The notes under the pieces are model-generated. The model saw only the letters and a list, made by a program, of their open reading frames with translations, ran no database searches and had not been told where the DNA came from. Made by a program: the position numbers and the translations under genes. Below, piece by piece: positions 37,549-46,272 of a stretch of DNA of 64,000 nucleotides. How positions within the stretch are numbered: position 1 is the first letter of the stretch; each line of letters begins with the position of its first letter. Source of the stretch: Arenibacter latericius DSM 15913 (GTDB taxonomy: Bacteria > Bacteroidota > Bacteroidia > Flavobacteriales > Flavobacteriaceae); contig NZ_AUKX01000004.1 of the NCBI RefSeq assembly GCF_000424985.1, positions 110,986 through 174,985 on the forward strand, written 5' to 3'.

Positions 37549-38628
37549 ATGAAACAGTCACCAGGTTTTTTCTTGCTCTTTATCTTTTGTTCTTTAATTT
37601 TCCAATTTAGTAATGCCCAAGAAAACTATTCCCCTCCCCAATTAACCCATCCAGATTCTTGGTCTATCATTCTTCTCCCAGATACTCAGACCTATGTGAA
37701 ATTTGAAAGAAACCATGGAATACTGGAGACTATGACCTCTTGGATAAGCGAAAATATAGACCCTTTAAATATCAAAATGGTATTGTGTACTGGCGATCTT
37801 GTGGAGCAGAACGAATTATTGGTGCCTGATAATAAAAATGGGAATCTTCCCAGTAGGGATCAATGGAGGGCTATTTCACATGCCTTTGAAAAACTAGATG
37901 GGAAAGTGCCCTATATTTTAGCGGCTGGAAACCATGACTTTGGATATAAAAGTGTTGAAAATAGAAAAACAAATTACAGCACCTATTTTCCACCACATCG
38001 AAACTGGTTAAATGCTAAAGCGCTACGAGCAGCGGGGAAAAATATAGACCATATGCCATCAGTAGAAAATGCTGCTTATGAATTGGTATCCCCACAAAAT
38101 AAAAAGTTTTTATTTTTAAATTTAGAATTTGCTCCACGAGACACCATTATACAGTGGGCACAGGGAGTACTATCAGAAGAACGATTTAAAGATCATACCG
38201 CTGTAGTATTAACACACTCTTATTTAAATGCGAAAAATGAACATATAGAAAAAGAAAACTACCCTATTAAAGATAGTAATTATGGAAAGGCTATCTGGGA
38301 AAAATTGGTTGCCCCTTCCAATAATGTGCAATTGGTCTTTTCTGGACATATAGGTGGTTCTAACGATTTTAGAGCACATACTGCGCATAAAATAGACAGG
38401 AATGCTGCGGGTAAAAAAATAAATCAGATTACTTTTAATGCCCAAGCAATGGGAGGGGGATGGCACGGTAATGGAGGAGATGGATGGTTGCGAATTATGG
38501 AGTTCCTTCCAGATGGGAAAACCGTACTTATAACAACTTTCTCTCCACATTTTGCGCTCTCACCAAGTACTCAAAAAATGTCATACCATAAAGAAGATTT
38601 TAATAATTTTAAAATTCAATTGGACTAA
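37549..38628 (+). CDS. exported calcineurin-like metallophosphoesterase
   Basis: 359 residues with a signal peptide ending near NAQE. The metallophosphoesterase motifs are: LLPDTQTYV (with Gln in place of the usual D-x-H histidine), CTGDLVEQN, LAAGNHDFG, LTHSYL and FSGHIGGSND. The DTQ form is common in this secreted subgroup. Acts in the periplasm or outside on an unknown phosphate ester. Monocistronic, followed by a hairpin terminator. Confidence 0.9.
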   Translation: MKQSPGFFLLFIFCSLIFQFSNAQENYSPPQLTHPDSWSIILLPDTQTYVKFERNHGILETMTSWISENIDPLNIKMVLCTGDLVEQNELLVPDNKNGNLPSRDQWRAISHAFEKLDGKVPYILAAGNHDFGYKSVENRKTNYSTYFPPHRNWLNAKALRAAGKNIDHMPSVENAAYELVSPQNKKFLFLNLEFAPRDTIIQWAQGVLSEERFKDHTAVVLTHSYLNAKNEHIEKENYPIKDSNYGKAIWEKLVAPSNNVQLVFSGHIGGSNDFRAHTAHKIDRNAAGKKINQITFNAQAMGGGWHGNGGDGWLRIMEFLPDGKTVLITTFSPHFALSPSTQKMSYHKEDFNNFKIQLD

Positions 38629-38674
38629 AAAAGGGCGTGTGTTAAGCCTGATGTAAAGGCTTTAAACCGGTGAT

Positions 38675-38712
38675 ATAAAAGGAGGAATACTTTGCTAAAT
38701 TCCTCCTTTTAT
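38675..38712 (+). terminator. rho-independent terminator
   Basis: 13-bp stem (38675-38687 with 38700-38712) rich in GGAGGA/TCCTCC with a T-rich 3' arm, about 50 bases after the phosphoesterase stop. Confidence 0.75.
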
Positions 38713-38840
38713 ATTTAGAACAACAAGCACTTATATACTTGAATCTTAATTCCGTAGCTCAGTTATTTTTATTTTTTATTTAGTAACTACATAATTCATT
38801 CTACTTTTGTGCGTTAAAGAAGTGATAAAAACAATCAACA

Positions 38841-39626
38841 ATGAAGAAATTTGCTATTTTATTTTTAGGTTTTGGAATTCTTTTATTGGGAAGTTGTAGC
38901 GAGGATGCTATGAATTCTCAAAATGAAAATAGTCTTTCCTCTCAACAGGTAAAAGCGCAAATGGAAGCCAATGCTGCCACTGAAGGACTAGATATAATGT
39001 TGTCTGAATTATTACTTAACGATAAATCGGCCTCAACAAAAAAGATTGGTTCTGAATGCGCTACTTTGATATTTACCGAGCAACGTATTTCAGTAAACTA
39101 TAATAACTGTACCGTAAATGGTAACAACGTAAATGGTCCTTTAATACTATCAGCAAGTAACGATGGGAACACGGAAGATAGTGAGGGGAGCTTTAATATT
39201 AGCTTTAAGACGTTTTCTTATAACAACCATGTTTTAGAAGGGAGTAAAAAAATCTCCTATGACTTCTCTAATGCTAGTACACCATTATTTACCATTGATA
39301 CAGATATGTCTGTAATAAATAATAATGGAGCAATTACCAGTCATAAAGGTAGCAAGGAATTCAGCTATAATTTAGCGAATATGAATACAGAGAATGAGTT
39401 TGTTAGGTGTATTGGGGCTTGGGATATTATACATCATGGAATAACATATCAATATAAGGTTACCACTCCTTTAGCAGGAAAATTAAACTGTGCGTATATT
39501 ACAAGTGGTGTAGTAGCGCTGGAGGTTAACGGACTAACTGCGTCATTAGATTTTGGTGAGGGTGATTGCGATAAAAATGGAACAGTTGTCTATCCAAATG
39601 GTGATAGGGAGGAAATCAGCTGGTAA
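38841..39626 (+). CDS. hypothetical lipoprotein
   Basis: 261 residues. Lipoprotein leader with lipobox LLGSC near residue 19, then a Ser/Asn/Gln-rich linker and a domain with six further cysteines (ECATLIF, NNCTVNG, RCIGAW, LNCAYIT, GDCDKN) that could pair outside the cytoplasm. The repeat pattern of beta strands suggests an all-beta fold. I do not recognise the family. The closing segment DCDKNGTVVYPNGDREEISW is seen in other Bacteroidota lipoproteins of unknown role (recalled). Single gene. Confidence 0.75.
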   Translation: MKKFAILFLGFGILLLGSCSEDAMNSQNENSLSSQQVKAQMEANAATEGLDIMLSELLLNDKSASTKKIGSECATLIFTEQRISVNYNNCTVNGNNVNGPLILSASNDGNTEDSEGSFNISFKTFSYNNHVLEGSKKISYDFSNASTPLFTIDTDMSVINNNGAITSHKGSKEFSYNLANMNTENEFVRCIGAWDIIHHGITYQYKVTTPLAGKLNCAYITSGVVALEVNGLTASLDFGEGDCDKNGTVVYPNGDREEISW

Positions 39627-39654
39627 GCTTTTACTTTTTTCAAAACAAATAGTA

Positions 39655-39680
39655 AACCCCCGATGTTTTCATCGGGGGTT
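39655..39680. terminator. bidirectional rho-independent terminator
   Basis: Perfect 11-bp GC-rich stem (39655-39665 with 39670-39680) and a TTTT loop between the convergent lipoprotein and SDR genes. Confidence 0.88.
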
Positions 39681-39708
39681 ATTATTTAGAAACAACAGCT
39701 TTTAAATT

Positions 39709-40482
39709 TTAATCTAAAGTTTGCTCTCCGCCACCATTAATAAATAGAACTTGACCACTTGTCCATTTAGAGATGGGAGCAGCAAAATAAAGTACTGCTC
39801 CTGCAATATCTTCTGGTTCTCCCAATCTTTTTATTGGTGTCTTTGCTAACATGCGTTTTTCAATTTCTGGAGTTAATACTTTTCTAAGTGCCTGTGTCCG
39901 TACTGCACCGGGGCCAATAGCGTTGATCCGAATTTCATCGGGACCATAATCAAAGGCTAGGTTTCGTGTCATGTGATTTATAGCCGCTTTAGAAGAGGCA
40001 TAGGCACTAATAGCCGGACTTTTATTTATAGAAGCCATGGAAGACATATTGATTATGCTTCCGTAGCCCCCTTTTTTCATATGCGGAGCCGCTAACTGAC
40101 ATAAACGCCACATACTGAAAACATTCATTTCAAATACTTTTTTAAACTGTTCTACTTCAATATCATAAGGGCTTTCTCTCCCAGCGCCGCCGCCGCCCAC
40201 ATTATTAACCAAAATATGGACGCCTCCGAATTGTTCTACTGTTTTATTAACTAGCTTAACTAATTCTTCATCTTTAGTTACATCACAATGAACGGCGATT
40301 GAACTACCACCTTTGTCATTAATTGACTTTGAGGTGTTTGTAGCTGCTTCTAAATCGTAGTCGGATACTACGACTTTAGCACCAAAAGCAGCTAGAATTT
40401 CACAGCTAGCTTTTCCAATTCCGTTTGCACCACCAGTAACTATAGCGGTTTTTTCTTTTAAATTAAATAATTCTTGTATCAT
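39709..40482 (-). CDS. short-chain dehydrogenase/reductase (SDR)
   Basis: 257 residues of the classical SDR type: cofactor motif VTGGANGIGKAS, HCDVTKDEEL, NNVGGGGAG, catalytic serine in INMSSMASIN, and Y-x-x-x-K in SAYASSKAAINHM. The acidic residue after the second strand (VVSDYDLEAA) favours NAD over NADP. Such enzymes resemble 7-alpha-hydroxysteroid or glucose dehydrogenases; substrate open. Monocistronic. Confidence 0.9.
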   Translation of the reverse strand: MIQELFNLKEKTAIVTGGANGIGKASCEILAAFGAKVVVSDYDLEAATNTSKSINDKGGSSIAVHCDVTKDEELVKLVNKTVEQFGGVHILVNNVGGGGAGRESPYDIEVEQFKKVFEMNVFSMWRLCQLAAPHMKKGGYGSIINMSSMASINKSPAISAYASSKAAINHMTRNLAFDYGPDEIRINAIGPGAVRTQALRKVLTPEIEKRMLAKTPIKRLGEPEDIAGAVLYFAAPISKWTSGQVLFINGGGEQTLD

Positions 40483-40824
40483 AATATCGCTCTATTTTAC
40501 AATGTAATCTGCAGTTAAGGTAATAAATTGGCATTATAATGATAAGGGTTCTAAACACTTAATATGGGCAATTAGGAAACACATCAGTAGATTCTATTCT
40601 TATTGATTGAGGTAAAATCACATACTTATTAATGTTTAAATATAGAGTAGGGGAGTCCGCTTGGGAGAATTTAACATTGAGTTGTTAATTTTGGATTAAA
40701 GGAGTGTTAATGAGGTTTATAAGTTTAATTGTGTAATGATTTTGTTGTATATTATATGTACACTAAAATTATAGCGATATAAGAGTAAGGATAAACAATA
40801 TAATAACCCTCAAAATCCTGCCCT
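40483..40824. other. divergent intergenic region
   Basis: 342 AT-rich bases between the SDR gene and the next + strand gene; no promoter consensus or other feature recognised. Confidence 0.4.
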
Positions 40825-41163
40825 ATGAGAACTGTTAATACATTACCTGGGAATTTGGCCGATAGGCCTACTAATAGAGGATGCATTGAAACACTGAAAC
40901 GCAATAATAGGAATTTAAAGCAGTTGGAAAGGAAGTTTACATCTTACATCTATGAACCTACGACATATTCATTATTCTCAAAATCTCAAAAAATAAGAGA
41001 AGCTTTATCAAATTTAAAGAATAGCAATGCCGAATTAATAACACTTTTAAATCAAGAAGGTGATATTAAATTTGAACTTTTTGAAAAGACCATGTTACAA
41101 ATACGATCTTTTATGGAAATTCAAAAATTGATTGATGACTATAGTAAATTAGTGCGGCATTAG
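40825..41163 (+). CDS. small hypothetical protein, helical
   Basis: 112 residues, charged and mostly helical, with a coiled-coil-like middle (ETLKRNNRNLKQLERKF, then IREALSNLKNSNAELITLL). No signal peptide, membrane segment or known motif. I do not recognise it. It has an ATG start and a good terminator downstream, so it is probably a real gene, function unknown. Confidence 0.55.
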   Translation: MRTVNTLPGNLADRPTNRGCIETLKRNNRNLKQLERKFTSYIYEPTTYSLFSKSQKIREALSNLKNSNAELITLLNQEGDIKFELFEKTMLQIRSFMEIQKLIDDYSKLVRH

Positions 41164-41227
41164 GTATTTAGAGTAAATTGAGCTTACTGGTTCTATAGAA
41201 ATGTTATCCATAACTGGTTTTAATAAA

Positions 41228-41258
41228 GAAGCCTTGAATTTATTAGATTCAAGGCTTC
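41228..41258. terminator. bidirectional rho-independent terminator
   Basis: Perfect 12-bp stem (41228-41239 with 41247-41258), T-rich on both strands, between the small hypothetical gene and the convergent CHRD gene fragment. Confidence 0.8.
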
Positions 41259-41285
41259 TTTAAATTAGTAGGAGGAAAGGGGTAC

Positions 41286-41985
41286 CTATTCTACATTTGC
41301 ACCTACATTCCCTTGAGCAATTAAAGTCCCAAGTTGATCTGCACCTAAATGTACATTTATATATCCATCTATAGCCAACAGCGCTTCATAATCCAAAGTT
41401 TCACCGGCATCTAGTTTAGCAACATTAGTATGGCTAATTCCTGTAGCACCTATCACATTGGATAAAGAAACTAGAATATCTCCAGGAGCATCGGCAACTG
41501 AACCCATATGTATATGAGCTGGATGAATTCCACCAACTGTAGTACCCGCTAGCTCTATAGTCACCAAGGTTTGCTTATTTACTCTTTCGGAAAAAGTGGC
41601 TGTTCCAGAAATTTCTGCATTGGCAACGCTTACTAAGTCATAGGATTTTTTATTCCCGGTAAGTTCATTTTGACCAATGTCCCCCTGAGCTACAATAACA
41701 CTTAGTTCTGACGAAGATAAATGTACATTAATGTACCCATTATATTCCAATAGGTCCTCATAGGTAATGGTGTTACCTTCATTGTCTGCTTCAATATGTG
41801 TCCAGCTTTTTCCATTTTCACCATTAACTGAGGAAAGGGAAATTACAACAGCACCGGTTTCTGCAGCCGTATTAGCGTGTATATGTGCTGGGTGTTCGCC
41901 ATCTTCGGGAGTGCCTTCTAATTCTATCTCTAAAAGAGAAGCTCCACTAACTCGTTTGTGAATTGTAGCAGTACCTTTAATAGTA
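41286..41985 (-). pseudogene. CHRD-domain lipoprotein gene, 3' part, cut off by the transposon
   Basis: Encodes two CHRD-type repeats, each with the GEHPAHIHANTAAETG / GIHPAHIHMGSVADAP motif and the ending YINVHLSS..L..IVAQGDIGQNEL / YINVHLGADQLGTLIAQGNVG. There is no signal peptide: the frame continues into the transposon repeat and its first ATG (42020) lies inside that repeat. The true 5' part is at 56357-56856. Joining both with one copy of the TAGTA duplication gives a single frame through VVVP-T-IKGTATI, 399 residues with three repeats. CHRD domains are extracellular beta domains of uncertain role. The fragment may be unexpressed. Confidence 0.9.
41981..41985. repeat. target site duplication, left copy (TAGTA)
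   Basis: Identical to 56352-56356. Five-base duplications are the rule for Tn3-family insertion. Confidence 0.93.
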
Positions 41986-42023
41986 GGCCCAGTGGAAGGG
42001 TAGCTGTCACCAGGGGCCATTTA
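41986..42023 (+). repeat. terminal inverted repeat, left end of transposon
   Basis: 38 bases starting GGCCCAGTGGAAGGG. Pairs with 56314-56351 at 35 of 38 positions (mismatches at repeat positions 7, 22 and 24). Length fits the classic 38-bp Tn3-family repeat; the outermost bases GGCCC replace the GGGG of Tn3 itself. Confidence 0.95.
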
Positions 42024-42343
42024 GGACATCTATTGCTCCTTGGCAAATAGGTCTCCATAGGTACCAAAGAACATGTTTTCGGAGGAATAATTTTCCTTGA
42101 AAATTTCAAATGCATTTTGAGTTATACCTGTTTGATAATAACGAATCTAACACCAAGTATTTGATATTTTTAACTAAGCTACGTAAAATCGCACATAAAT
42201 CGAATATTAAATTTAGTGCAATTTATCGTCTTATTCAATGATTTTTGACTCGATATGTCCTTAACCACCCTTGTAGAATGATAGAAGACGCCCTTAAAAA
42301 TGATACTTTCATTATCTTATTATTAAACAAAATATATGCAGGG
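42024..42343. other. left-end spacer of the transposon
   Basis: About 320 bases between the left repeat and the glycosyltransferase stop. Holds only the small coding remnant at 42030-42146. Confidence 0.5.
42030..42146 (-). pseudogene. coding remnant, about 38 residues
   Basis: The minus strand is open from 42146 to a stop at 42030 and reads a protein-like segment (RYYQTGITQNAFEIFK and then FFGTYGDLFAKEQ at the end), with no start codon at its head. It looks like the C-terminal end of a gene lost during assembly of the transposon. Family not recognised. Confidence 0.4.
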
Positions 42344-43912
42344 TTATCTAAGGTTCTTCGAATTGATTTGATCCATTTTCAAATCGATGTCCTTAACTTT
42401 TTTAAGTACTACTTTTTTATCCTTTAAAAACGCATATGAATGTGCCTGCTTCCGTTCATCCGGATCTTGGGAAGTATATATTTTATACTTATCCTTCCTA
42501 ATCTCCTGGTCAAAGTTGCCATAGTGCAACAACAATAAGTCTGCGATTCGGACATTTTGGGCATACGGCACAGCAGAAAAATGGATTTCCCTGTTGGAAT
42601 GGATCTGAAGACTACCCTTGTTTCGGAACATTCGTGCCCGGGTCGCTATGCCGTTATGACGGTTGTCCGGCATATCAACTCTATAGGTGTCAAGATTGTC
42701 CCATATATCCACTAATTGGAAACGATAAACATCCACTTCCTTTTGAACGGAATGTACCCTAATATCCCCGAACCTGGAATCGAACCGTTCGTCGGCATCA
42801 ATATAAAAGAACCATTCGGCCTTAAAGAAATTAGCCAGCCTTAACAGGATATTCCTGTTTTCCAAATCGTCAAAATGCCCACTATATATTTTTTTGGCCT
42901 TCACTAAGATTTTATCACTTTCTGCAATTTCATAGGAAAAATCAGTACTACCATCATCTAAAAGAATAATTCCATCACAATAATCGTTCAGATGACGCAG
43001 GATTTCTGGAAGATTTCTAGATTCATTCCTGACCTGTATCAAAGCAATAATTTGGTATGCCTGGTTGTAGTTACTCTTGTCGCTGACATGAACCTTTTCA
43101 AATTGTAATAGGTAAAGCTCTAGTTGCCTCCTACTTTTATGGGTTTTCCAGTCCCATACGACTTTTTTAAAGTCATATCCCCAATCATCACTATTAAAAA
43201 TGGTCCTTTTGGGATATAATATATGTTTAAGATGCCTTATAGGCATGGATGAAATTCTTTCTGAACGCTCTTGATGACCGTCACTTTTGTTTTCCCTATG
43301 CACTGTCTTGGCATCGGATAACTCTATTTTTCTCAGTCCATGTAGCTCCAATCGTCTACGGATCTGATCGTCCTCCCCTCCCCATTTCTCAAAACTTTCA
43401 TCATAGCCCCCTATGGCCAACAAATCTTCTTTTTTTGCCATAATGCTGCCATAAGGCATCCAATTGGGATTTTTAAGTTGATGGATATCGTCCTGATAAT
43501 CGATAAAGGCCACAACGCCAGTAGCATATGAGCCAAGATAGTTATCGATTGCATATCTTAATTGGTACACAACATCGCTGACCAGTTCTACTTCGGGATC
43601 CAATACCAATATATGTTCAAACGAGGCTTGACGTATCCCCACGTTCAATACCTTGCAATGGTTACGCCAATCATGTTCTTTCTGGTTCACAACGATTCTA
43701 AAATTGATAAAAGGATAGGTCTCCGTAAAGGCTAATAGATCCCTTTTTTCCGTAGGCTCGTCCAAGAGGAGAATGATTTCTATGCCGTTCCTTTCAAAAT
43801 ATGGAGCGTTCTTAGGTAGTACCCGTTTGAAATCCTCCAGTTTCTTATAGAAAGACATCAGGATACTCACCCCAAAAAAGTCAACGATTTCCTTTTTCTT
43901 ACGATATTTCAT
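42344..43912 (-). CDS. two-module GT2-type glycosyltransferase
   Basis: 522 residues. Module one (about 10-220) is a GT-A fold with the galactosyltransferase-like motif GGYDESFEKWGGEDDQIRRR (GGEDD at 178-182). Module two (about 285-420) is a second GT2 domain with VRNES, LLDDGSTDFSYEI and the metal motif YIDADERF. Cytoplasmic, no membrane segment. It is the last gene of the cargo unit, one base after the preceding gene, so it is made together with the exporter. The likely job is to glycosylate the Cys-rich precursor peptide encoded at 50234-50464 (inference; a polysaccharide role is the alternative). The donor sugar cannot be told. Confidence 0.85.
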   Translation of the reverse strand: MKYRKKKEIVDFFGVSILMSFYKKLEDFKRVLPKNAPYFERNGIEIILLLDEPTEKRDLLAFTETYPFINFRIVVNQKEHDWRNHCKVLNVGIRQASFEHILVLDPEVELVSDVVYQLRYAIDNYLGSYATGVVAFIDYQDDIHQLKNPNWMPYGSIMAKKEDLLAIGGYDESFEKWGGEDDQIRRRLELHGLRKIELSDAKTVHRENKSDGHQERSERISSMPIRHLKHILYPKRTIFNSDDWGYDFKKVVWDWKTHKSRRQLELYLLQFEKVHVSDKSNYNQAYQIIALIQVRNESRNLPEILRHLNDYCDGIILLDDGSTDFSYEIAESDKILVKAKKIYSGHFDDLENRNILLRLANFFKAEWFFYIDADERFDSRFGDIRVHSVQKEVDVYRFQLVDIWDNLDTYRVDMPDNRHNGIATRARMFRNKGSLQIHSNREIHFSAVPYAQNVRIADLLLLHYGNFDQEIRKDKYKIYTSQDPDERKQAHSYAFLKDKKVVLKKVKDIDLKMDQINSKNLR

Positions 43913-43913
43913 A

Positions 43914-44957
43914 TTAGAAAATGATTGCTTTGCGTTGCCAAAGTGTTAGCATGATATCCCAAAATTCATTGGTCTCCATCTCATATTTATCTTGTATTTG
44001 CTTACAAGTTGTTTCCCCATTAAGGTCTTCCAAAAATTCCAGTTCGCTCTTGTCCAACGAAAAAAGAAGGTCATTGATTATGGCGCGCTGTATCAGTACA
44101 ATGTCCCCGTTCTCCACGGTTCTAATGTTAGAGGCTAGTCTGGGTTTTAAAGCCCATCTTATTGAGGTGTTTTTGATTTGACCATATTTATCTTTAAAAT
44201 TTGATATTGCTTTTTCCAAGGTTCTTTCAGGTTTTTTATTTAAACCATTTACCAAAAACATGACATTCTCTTCCAATAGTCCTTTCAGATCTAAATTTTC
44301 CTTTATCTCTAAAAATTCATCCACCAAAACGGCCAATGGTACTGGTTCATACAAATGGCCGCCTGGTCTTCCCTTAAAATTATCCCTTATCAAATATTCT
44401 ATGTTGTCCGGGGTGACCCAACCCCCCAATCCATAGGGACCTATAACAATAGTAGGAATTCCCTGACGAATAAAACTACGGGTGCAATATCCATAAGTGA
44501 TGACTTTGCCAGTCGTTATACTAATTCCCTTGGGATTATTATAAAATTTAAAGTCAATATGTTCATTGGCGAAATCCATTACCCAATCACTGATATGGGA
44601 GTGGATAAATATGGTCAATTTTATAGAGGAAAGATCATTGAATAGCATTACGATATTTATTACATCTTTTTCTGAACCATAGCCAGGTGGTAGAAAATAG
44701 GCGACTTCATCTTCATCTTCATATTTTACGTGTGGCATATCAATCGACATATCGATTGGAGTTATCAGTTCATTAGGGATACCAGAGGTATGCAGTGAAG
44801 AATCCTCGATATCACAGATTACCCCATAAAGTTTGTCAAAGGGCAATACAAGGGAAGGTGATATATCTTTTTTCAGATAGATGAAATCACCATATATCGT
44901 TTCGATAGTATCGGCGACCATTAAATTCTGTGATAGATTTGTTGGGGCATTATTCAT
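43914..44957 (-). CDS. cargo protein with PqqD-like C-terminal domain
   Basis: 347 residues. The N-terminal two thirds are not recognised; one stretch (IRQGIPTIVIGPYGLGGWVTPDNIEYL) recalls the sugar-binding half of GT-B enzymes, weakly. The last 80 residues (about 268-347) look like a PqqD/RRE-type winged helix: ENGDIVLIQR, then LEFLEDLNGETTCKQIQDKY and FWDIMLTLWQRKAIIF. RREs bind leader peptides and present them to modifying enzymes. Twelve bases after the HlyD gene and one base before the glycosyltransferase; it probably links precursor and glycosyltransferase. No signal peptide. Confidence 0.65.
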   Translation of the reverse strand: MNNAPTNLSQNLMVADTIETIYGDFIYLKKDISPSLVLPFDKLYGVICDIEDSSLHTSGIPNELITPIDMSIDMPHVKYEDEDEVAYFLPPGYGSEKDVINIVMLFNDLSSIKLTIFIHSHISDWVMDFANEHIDFKFYNNPKGISITTGKVITYGYCTRSFIRQGIPTIVIGPYGLGGWVTPDNIEYLIRDNFKGRPGGHLYEPVPLAVLVDEFLEIKENLDLKGLLEENVMFLVNGLNKKPERTLEKAISNFKDKYGQIKNTSIRWALKPRLASNIRTVENGDIVLIQRAIINDLLFSLDKSELEFLEDLNGETTCKQIQDKYEMETNEFWDIMLTLWQRKAIIF

Positions 44958-44969
44958 ATTTACAAAGAT

Positions 44970-46271
44970 TTATTTATATTTAAAAATATCCCTGAACTTA
45001 TAAAATATCCTTTCTGCCACACTAAGATCTTCGGTAATGATCTCGGCATTTCCAATGAGTTCCTGGTCAAAGGGCAGATCATTTTTATAGGATGTTTTTG
45101 TGCCTTCCGGCAGATGGATATATACAAAGTAGTTGCCCTCCTTGTCTGGGGAGACCGAGATGTTCTTTACCTTGCCGACCAACATTCCATATTGTTGATA
45201 GGGAAAATTATCCAGTTTTACCAGTACCTTTTGGCCGATGGTAACCTTGCCCGCATTCTGGGAAGGCAGCACCAATTTCCCTACTAGTGTTTCCCTGTCC
45301 ACTGGCAATACGGTAAAGACTACTTCCCCCGTATTTACGAACTGGTTTTCCCCCCAAAATTCCTGAAAGCTTACCCGGCCCGTTATGGAAGAGGATAGTA
45401 CATAAGTATATTCCCAATCGCGCAACTCCTTCTTCAGAACGTTATACGATTGGAAAAGATTGGCCAATAACCGGGCATCCTCCTCTTGTTGGTTGATGCG
45501 GGTCCCCCTCAGGGTCTGGTCCGCCGATGAGACGGCCTCCCGCATCTGGGAGATGGTAATGGCCATAGTGCTAGTATTCTTTTCCATGCGCAACAGCTCG
45601 GCCTGTTTCGCTTCGTATTCCTGTTGCGAGATGACCCCTTTTTCAAACAGTATCCTGTGGCGCTCAAAATCAATCTGGGCTAATTTTAGCTCCTTTTCTA
45701 GCAATCGCTTTTGAACTATCTGATCCTTGATCCTGGTCTTTATCTCTTCCAAGGAGGTGCGGTCGCCTTCCAATCGGTTGGTGTAGGGATCCAGGTCTTT
45801 TAGTAGATGAAAGTCCAGATAACTTTTCTCAAAATTGATATATGCCGTCCCAATATCCCCCAGCATCGATTGGGAAACGGCCTCAATGGGAAAGAAAAAG
45901 CCATTGGGATCGTAGTGTACCGTATCCAAGATATGCTTTAACCGGTATACGTCATCGATGATGGCCGTGTTCCGGATGACCGCCAAGCGCTGGTCCGGTC
46001 CTACAGTATCACCATTTTCTACATAGAGCTTTTCCAATGCCCCGGATTGTCGTGCCACGATCCGTTCCGTGGGCCGCTCCGTGGTCACTAGGACCTTGGC
46101 AGTCACAAAATCGGGATATCGTATTATAAAGGTGAGCATCAGGATTAAACAGGTGAACGCAAAGATCAGCGTAATGCCCCATCTAACGATCCAGACGGGA
46201 GGGTTGGAAAGAATTTCTTGGACTTCTTCGGAACGAAGTTCCAATTTATCGAATGATCGGTTTTCAGGCAT
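44970..46271 (-). CDS. HlyD-family membrane fusion protein of the peptide exporter
   Basis: 433 residues. One membrane segment (about 28-52, WGITLIFAFTCLILMLTFII), a short lipoyl-like half (ARQSGALEKLYVENGDTV), a long helical hairpin (about 130-270) and the beta-barrel part with VSFQEFWGENQFVNTGEVVFTVLP. This is the periplasmic adaptor that joins a C39-peptidase ABC exporter to a TolC-type outer membrane channel. It starts one base from the exporter gene stop. No TolC homologue is in the cassette, so the host must provide it. Confidence 0.93.
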   Translation of the reverse strand: MPENRSFDKLELRSEEVQEILSNPPVWIVRWGITLIFAFTCLILMLTFIIRYPDFVTAKVLVTTERPTERIVARQSGALEKLYVENGDTVGPDQRLAVIRNTAIIDDVYRLKHILDTVHYDPNGFFFPIEAVSQSMLGDIGTAYINFEKSYLDFHLLKDLDPYTNRLEGDRTSLEEIKTRIKDQIVQKRLLEKELKLAQIDFERHRILFEKGVISQQEYEAKQAELLRMEKNTSTMAITISQMREAVSSADQTLRGTRINQQEEDARLLANLFQSYNVLKKELRDWEYTYVLSSSITGRVSFQEFWGENQFVNTGEVVFTVLPVDRETLVGKLVLPSQNAGKVTIGQKVLVKLDNFPYQQYGMLVGKVKNISVSPDKEGNYFVYIHLPEGTKTSYKNDLPFDQELIGNAEIITEDLSVAERIFYKFRDIFKYK

Positions 46272-46272
46272 C

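Noticed and set aside
41286..42020. CHRD protein as an independent gene starting at 42020
   Set aside because: Its start lies in the transposon repeat and it lacks a signal peptide; it is the severed half of the gene whose 5' part is at 56357-56856.
42770..42800. tRNA-like T-arm word (GGAATCGAACC)
   Set aside because: Lies inside the glycosyltransferase coding sequence; no acceptor stem or cloverleaf around it.
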